Translations under genes and position numbers: made by a program
Assembly: GCA_025642065.1 (NCBI GenBank)
Contig: JAODUP010000716.1
Coordinates: 124,001-188,000 of the forward strand
DNA: 64,000 bases
Direction of reading: 5' to 3'
Source: Paralvinella palmiformis
Taxonomy: Eukaryota; Annelida; Polychaeta; Terebellida; Alvinellidae
Shown: one piece after another, positions 61,207 to 64,000 of the stretch
How the letters are laid out: each line of letters starts with the position of its first letter
How positions within the stretch are numbered: the stretch's first letter is position 1
Notes under the pieces: generated by a model
The model's input: the letters and a program-made list of their open reading frames with translations, nothing else
The model's database searches: none
What the model was told of the DNA's origin: nothing

Positions 61207-63217
61207 AACCAAAATTCTGGTTCATTTTGGTTCCAGTATATTGGTAACACCACATGTAACATTGTAAGTGTTAAGGTGGCAAAAATGGTAAATTAATTTG
61301 TGGATAAATATTTTTTATAGGAAACTTCAATTACATTTTTTTAAAGTAATCAATTCTAATTCCGGAATTGACCATCAATTCCGATTCCAGAATTGAGTTG
61401 ACCCCATGTCTGATAGAGCTATCATCATGGCATATTCCCTCTCAGATCACCTGTTATAGACAAAATCCTTATGTACACCTAAATTAAGGGTACAAATAAA
61501 AATATTATACACTTTTAATTACTTCTTATAGCACACAGGAGGATACTTTAGGAGTGTTGTAAATCTTCTATTCAGTAAATGATCACTGATTTAACTAAAA
61601 ATTGTAGTTAATAATCAGTTAGACTTACTTAGAGTAAAAATACTGCTGCCTAGGCAATAAAGATCAAAGTCATTGGGGACTTTATGATCATTTAAGCTAG
61701 TACATGTACTGTAATATTTTGTATACTGTAAGTGTAACAATATATAAGTGTAAGTTATATTTGTGTCAAAAGCACAAAATCATACATACAACATTTGGTG
61801 TAATTAACATAATACTGTATATTTGTATGGGAATTGACCAAACAAGAACACAAAATTCTGCTGTTAAAGGGACAGTCCACCCTCAGAAAATATTTTTTAA
61901 ATATGTAATGCTTAGAACAGTAACCAAACATTCCACAATAATAATCACAAAATTTACCCGATATCATAGATATAGGGAAATAATCCAAATTACTGAGGGC
62001 CACTTTTACGGCTGCACTGGAAGCCAGATTCAAAGGCAGGAAGGAGAAAACTGAAATGCTCTGACGTCACATGGGCAATCTCTACACTGATGCAGATTAT
62101 AGTTTCTCTTGAGCATTAATATCTGAGCCATTTCGAATCATCTTCCTATTGTCAGGTTCCTTCTGGCTCAAACTGATATGGTTGTACGTCATTCATGACG
62201 TAATTTTAAGGAGATAATTATGTTATGTTCTGGAATAATTCTTCGCTCACACTTGTTTAGATACTATTGTACGGGCTCTACAGACTTTAAGTCAACCGGA
62301 TGCGTTGAAGTGACATCAGCATTCAGGAGCTTCCGGTCTCTATCTAGCTTCAAAATGGTGGCGCCCACAGGCCATTAAAAGTCGATTAATGGCACTTTGA
62401 ACTGGATTATGTAATATGTGGGTGACATTATTTATGATATTTGTGAGTATAGCTTTATTAGTCCTGAAAATGTGAAATGATCTGTAGAATATATAATAAA
62501 TTACCATTCATTAGATTAGGCACTAAGCCTTTATCATATTAATACTTTATGCATTTTAATACATTAAATGATCACATTTTTGACCCAATTGGTATTGTGA
62601 TAAGATCTAGCTTATTCAGTAATAGATCTGGATCTATAGACTCTACTGAGACATACTCTAGATGCACAAGTTTTCATTTTAAGACTTAGCCAGTCAGTAC
62701 TAGTGATTATCATATTGTCACAAATTGTGCTTCCTAGATTTTGAGAATACTGCTTTCACTGTTTCAGCTTTGTATAATTAGTTCTATATTAGAGTCTATA
62801 GATCTATATTATATATAAGTATAGTATAATTATAGATCTAGATCTATAGGAGACTAGTACTAAATAGTAACTCTAGATCTACTACATCTAGTGACTAGAT
62901 CTAGTAAGTCTACTAGTACCTGGTAGTCTAGCTCTACACTCAAGTCAAGCAGACCATTACTAGTACTACTACTAGACAAGTCGAGAAACACAAGTTCAGA
63001 AAGTTTGACTTGCCAAAATATGTATTTTAAACCATGAAATCATTGCATTTTCGCAGGGCACGTAAATGTACCTGTGTAACCTGTGGCATGCACTGAATTC
63101 TTCCGTTCTACTTATATAAAGAACCGGCCTTCCACTAGAGCGTGGACTGTCAAAGGTGATCTCAGCTGTCATTTTTTTCTTCTTTTCTACAGTTCGAGAT
63201 ATCGACCCATTGACCAT
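57289..63217 (-). CDS. PTS: 6-pyruvoyl-tetrahydropterin synthase
   Basis: Converts 7,8-dihydroneopterin triphosphate to 6-pyruvoyl-tetrahydropterin, the second step of tetrahydrobiopterin synthesis, as a Zn-dependent cytosolic hexamer. Coding exons, 5' to 3': 63072-63217, 60464-60543, 60287-60309, 57962-58018, 57618-57688, 57289-57427; 516 nt, 171 residues from the first ATG, or 156 from the second (Met16). All phases fit and borders are GT..AG. Zn ligands are His45 (SACHRLH), His70 and His72 (NGHGHNYK). Catalytic residues are Cys64 (GKCNNPNG), Asp110-His111 (TMDHKNLD) and Glu156 (KVHETG). The [11 protein letters not shown] block is intact. Human PTS is 145 residues; the length difference lies at the N-terminus. 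No inactivating change is seen. Confidence 0.93.
59205..60260 (-). mobile_element. Jockey/CR1-like LINE 3' fragment, split by a SINE
   Basis: Minus-strand blocks read [32 protein letters not shown], then after the [24 protein letters not shown], then [30 protein letters not shown] and FKSLLKTHLF. This is the well-known C-terminal end of reverse transcriptases of this group. The 3' tail near 59.22-59.29 kb contains a GTACAGCGCC-type end. Inside PTS intron 3. Confidence 0.78.
59856..60036 (-). mobile_element. SINE family 1 inserted in a LINE, with 19-bp TSD
   Basis: CTTTTAAACAGTGGATGTT (59837-59855) and CTTTTAAACAGCGGATGTT (60037-60055) flank a nearly complete copy and differ at one base. The SINE splits the reverse transcriptase frame, so it is younger than the LINE. 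Confidence 0.88.
60287..60309 (-). CDS. PTS: PTS 23-nt microexon (exon 3)
   Basis: Acceptor TTTTTCAG, 23 nt encoding the last two bases of a Leu codon and EVILRGE, donor GAG|GTATGT. It connects HNYK with the VDPSTGMV block, and leaving it out would break the frame. Human PTS exon 3 is also 23 bp, as I recall, so the gene structure appears conserved. Confidence 0.88.
60714..61412. mobile_element. hAT-like miniature element, family A, long form (699 bp), 8-bp TSD
   Basis: The right end is GACCCCATGTCTG; the left end CAGATATAATTCC is a diverged partner. The flanks GTAGAGCT (60706-60713) and ATAGAGCT (61413-61420) match at 7 of 8 bases. It has AATTCC-type arrays on both sides, the GAGTAGTTTATATTCCAAGT core, and a (TA)n block at 61173-61203. 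PTS intron 1. Confidence 0.75.
61864..62480. mobile_element. TTAA-bounded miniature element, copy 3, right end lost
   Basis: Starts TTAAAGGGACAGTCCACC and is alignable with copies 1 and 2 up to GTATAGCTTTATTAGTCCTG; the terminal GGTGGACTATCCC end is missing. PTS intron 1, same orientation as the other copies. Confidence 0.78.
62481..63071. other. PTS intron 1, 5' part: AT-rich with TAGATCTAG-type clusters
   Basis: No exon. The stretch 62600-62960 is unusually dense in AGATCTA, CTAGATCTA and TAGTACTAG motifs, a palindromic low-complexity region. Confidence 0.5.
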
Positions 63218-64000
63218 TGACCTAAAAATTATCTTTTAGCTCAGTCGTTAAATATAATGACTCACTTGATTGGCTGGAAATAATGTCACATGATTAGGTC
63301 CGCTAGGCTAAAATCATTGTCTATGAGGGAATTTAACGCGGTGTCATGTCGTTTCGTACGCAAGCCATTTAGGAGCATACTAGTTCGTACCAAGAACTTA
63401 CAAGTTGTTACCAAATTTTATATAAATTAAAATCTCTTATTTTAGCACAAAATAAGTGGGGAATGTAAGGTTTCATACATAAATGGGTAATATAAATTAA
63501 GTCTACTAGAAAAGGCGAATGGGTAGGTACTTGCATAAATTCCTAATCTGCGATTTATCTGCGTCACCTATTTAGCGCTGAAATCTGGGCCGGATTAACC
63601 GATGGTAAAATATAGTGACAAGCCTTTTTACCGCCATTTTTAAATACGTTGATCGGTTTGTTTACTGTTTTTTTCCTGACTGAAATCAACCAAATATTAG
63701 CGAAATATTCAAGATTTCATCAGAAAGTAAGTTTTAAAGGCTAAATTAACATATTAATGATAATTTGAGAGCCAAAACAACACCAAAAAGCGTTTCCTTA
63801 GGGTCCAGTTAATTAAGAAATGAAGTATTCAATTTGATTAAATGATGCGAAGGCAGTTTTAAAGCGCCCGACGTGGGGCCCATGTAACATGTTTGGTGCA
63901 CTGGACCAAGAATCGTGGACTGACTGCCAACCAAGATGGTGGCCACTGACGTGATATGTGTTGTAAATTCAATTATTTTACTAGTACACATTCAAATTAA
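63218..64000. other. PTS 5' flank, promoter side
   Basis: No coding exon recognised. The PTS promoter should lie within the first few hundred bases. The sequence TTTAACGCGGTGTCATG and CGTTTCGTACGC near 63330-63362 is the most CpG-bearing part. Open frames here are short and without domain features. Confidence 0.35.

Overview
The window is intron-rich, AT-rich animal nuclear DNA. Exons are short with GT..AG borders and long introns, and there are many tRNA-derived SINEs, LINE fragments and small inverted-repeat DNA transposons. Gene content (CHD1L/ALC1 and 6-pyruvoyl-tetrahydropterin synthase) and the repeat types suggest an invertebrate bilaterian, most likely a lophotrochozoan such as a gastropod mollusc. 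That taxon is an inference. I see no bacterial, CRISPR or phage feature and no true tRNA or rRNA gene.

Three protein genes are supported, all on the minus strand. (1) 1-16431 is the 5' part of a gene for a secreted or membrane laminin-G-domain protein. A 34-nt first coding exon (16398-16431) joins in phase, over a 16-kb intron, to an exon at 1-405, and the junction completes a signal peptide; the gene runs off the left edge. (2) 19801-46127 is a complete CHD1L/ALC1 gene: 22 coding exons, 1051 codons plus stop, every junction phase-consistent. It has the SNF2 ATPase, the linker and the macro domain, and then a C-terminal BRCT domain that the human protein lacks. (3) 57289-63217 is a complete 6-pyruvoyl-tetrahydropterin synthase gene (PTS) of six coding exons, including a 23-nt microexon.

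The rest is mobile-element sequence. One tRNA-derived SINE family has about 11 copies, several with clear target-site duplications. Two hAT-like miniature families share a terminal core. A TTAA-bounded miniature element has three clear copies and one diverged part-copy, all in one orientation. There are also a 1.25-kb hAT remnant with a transposase C-terminus, fold-back elements, and degenerate LINEs. Between CHD1L and PTS (46.2-56.2 kb) lies a nested pile of LINEs. Its first 5.3 kb is flanked by inverted tandem repeats, one of which begins only about 82 bp upstream of the CHD1L start codon.

The three genes share no pathway. CHD1L acts in PARP-dependent chromatin remodelling and DNA repair, PTS in tetrahydrobiopterin synthesis, and the LamG protein probably at the cell surface. 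The most noteworthy observations are the CHD1L-BRCT architecture, a minisatellite that starts on the 5' splice site of a CHD1L macro-domain exon, and the two hAT-like families that appear to share terminal sequence.
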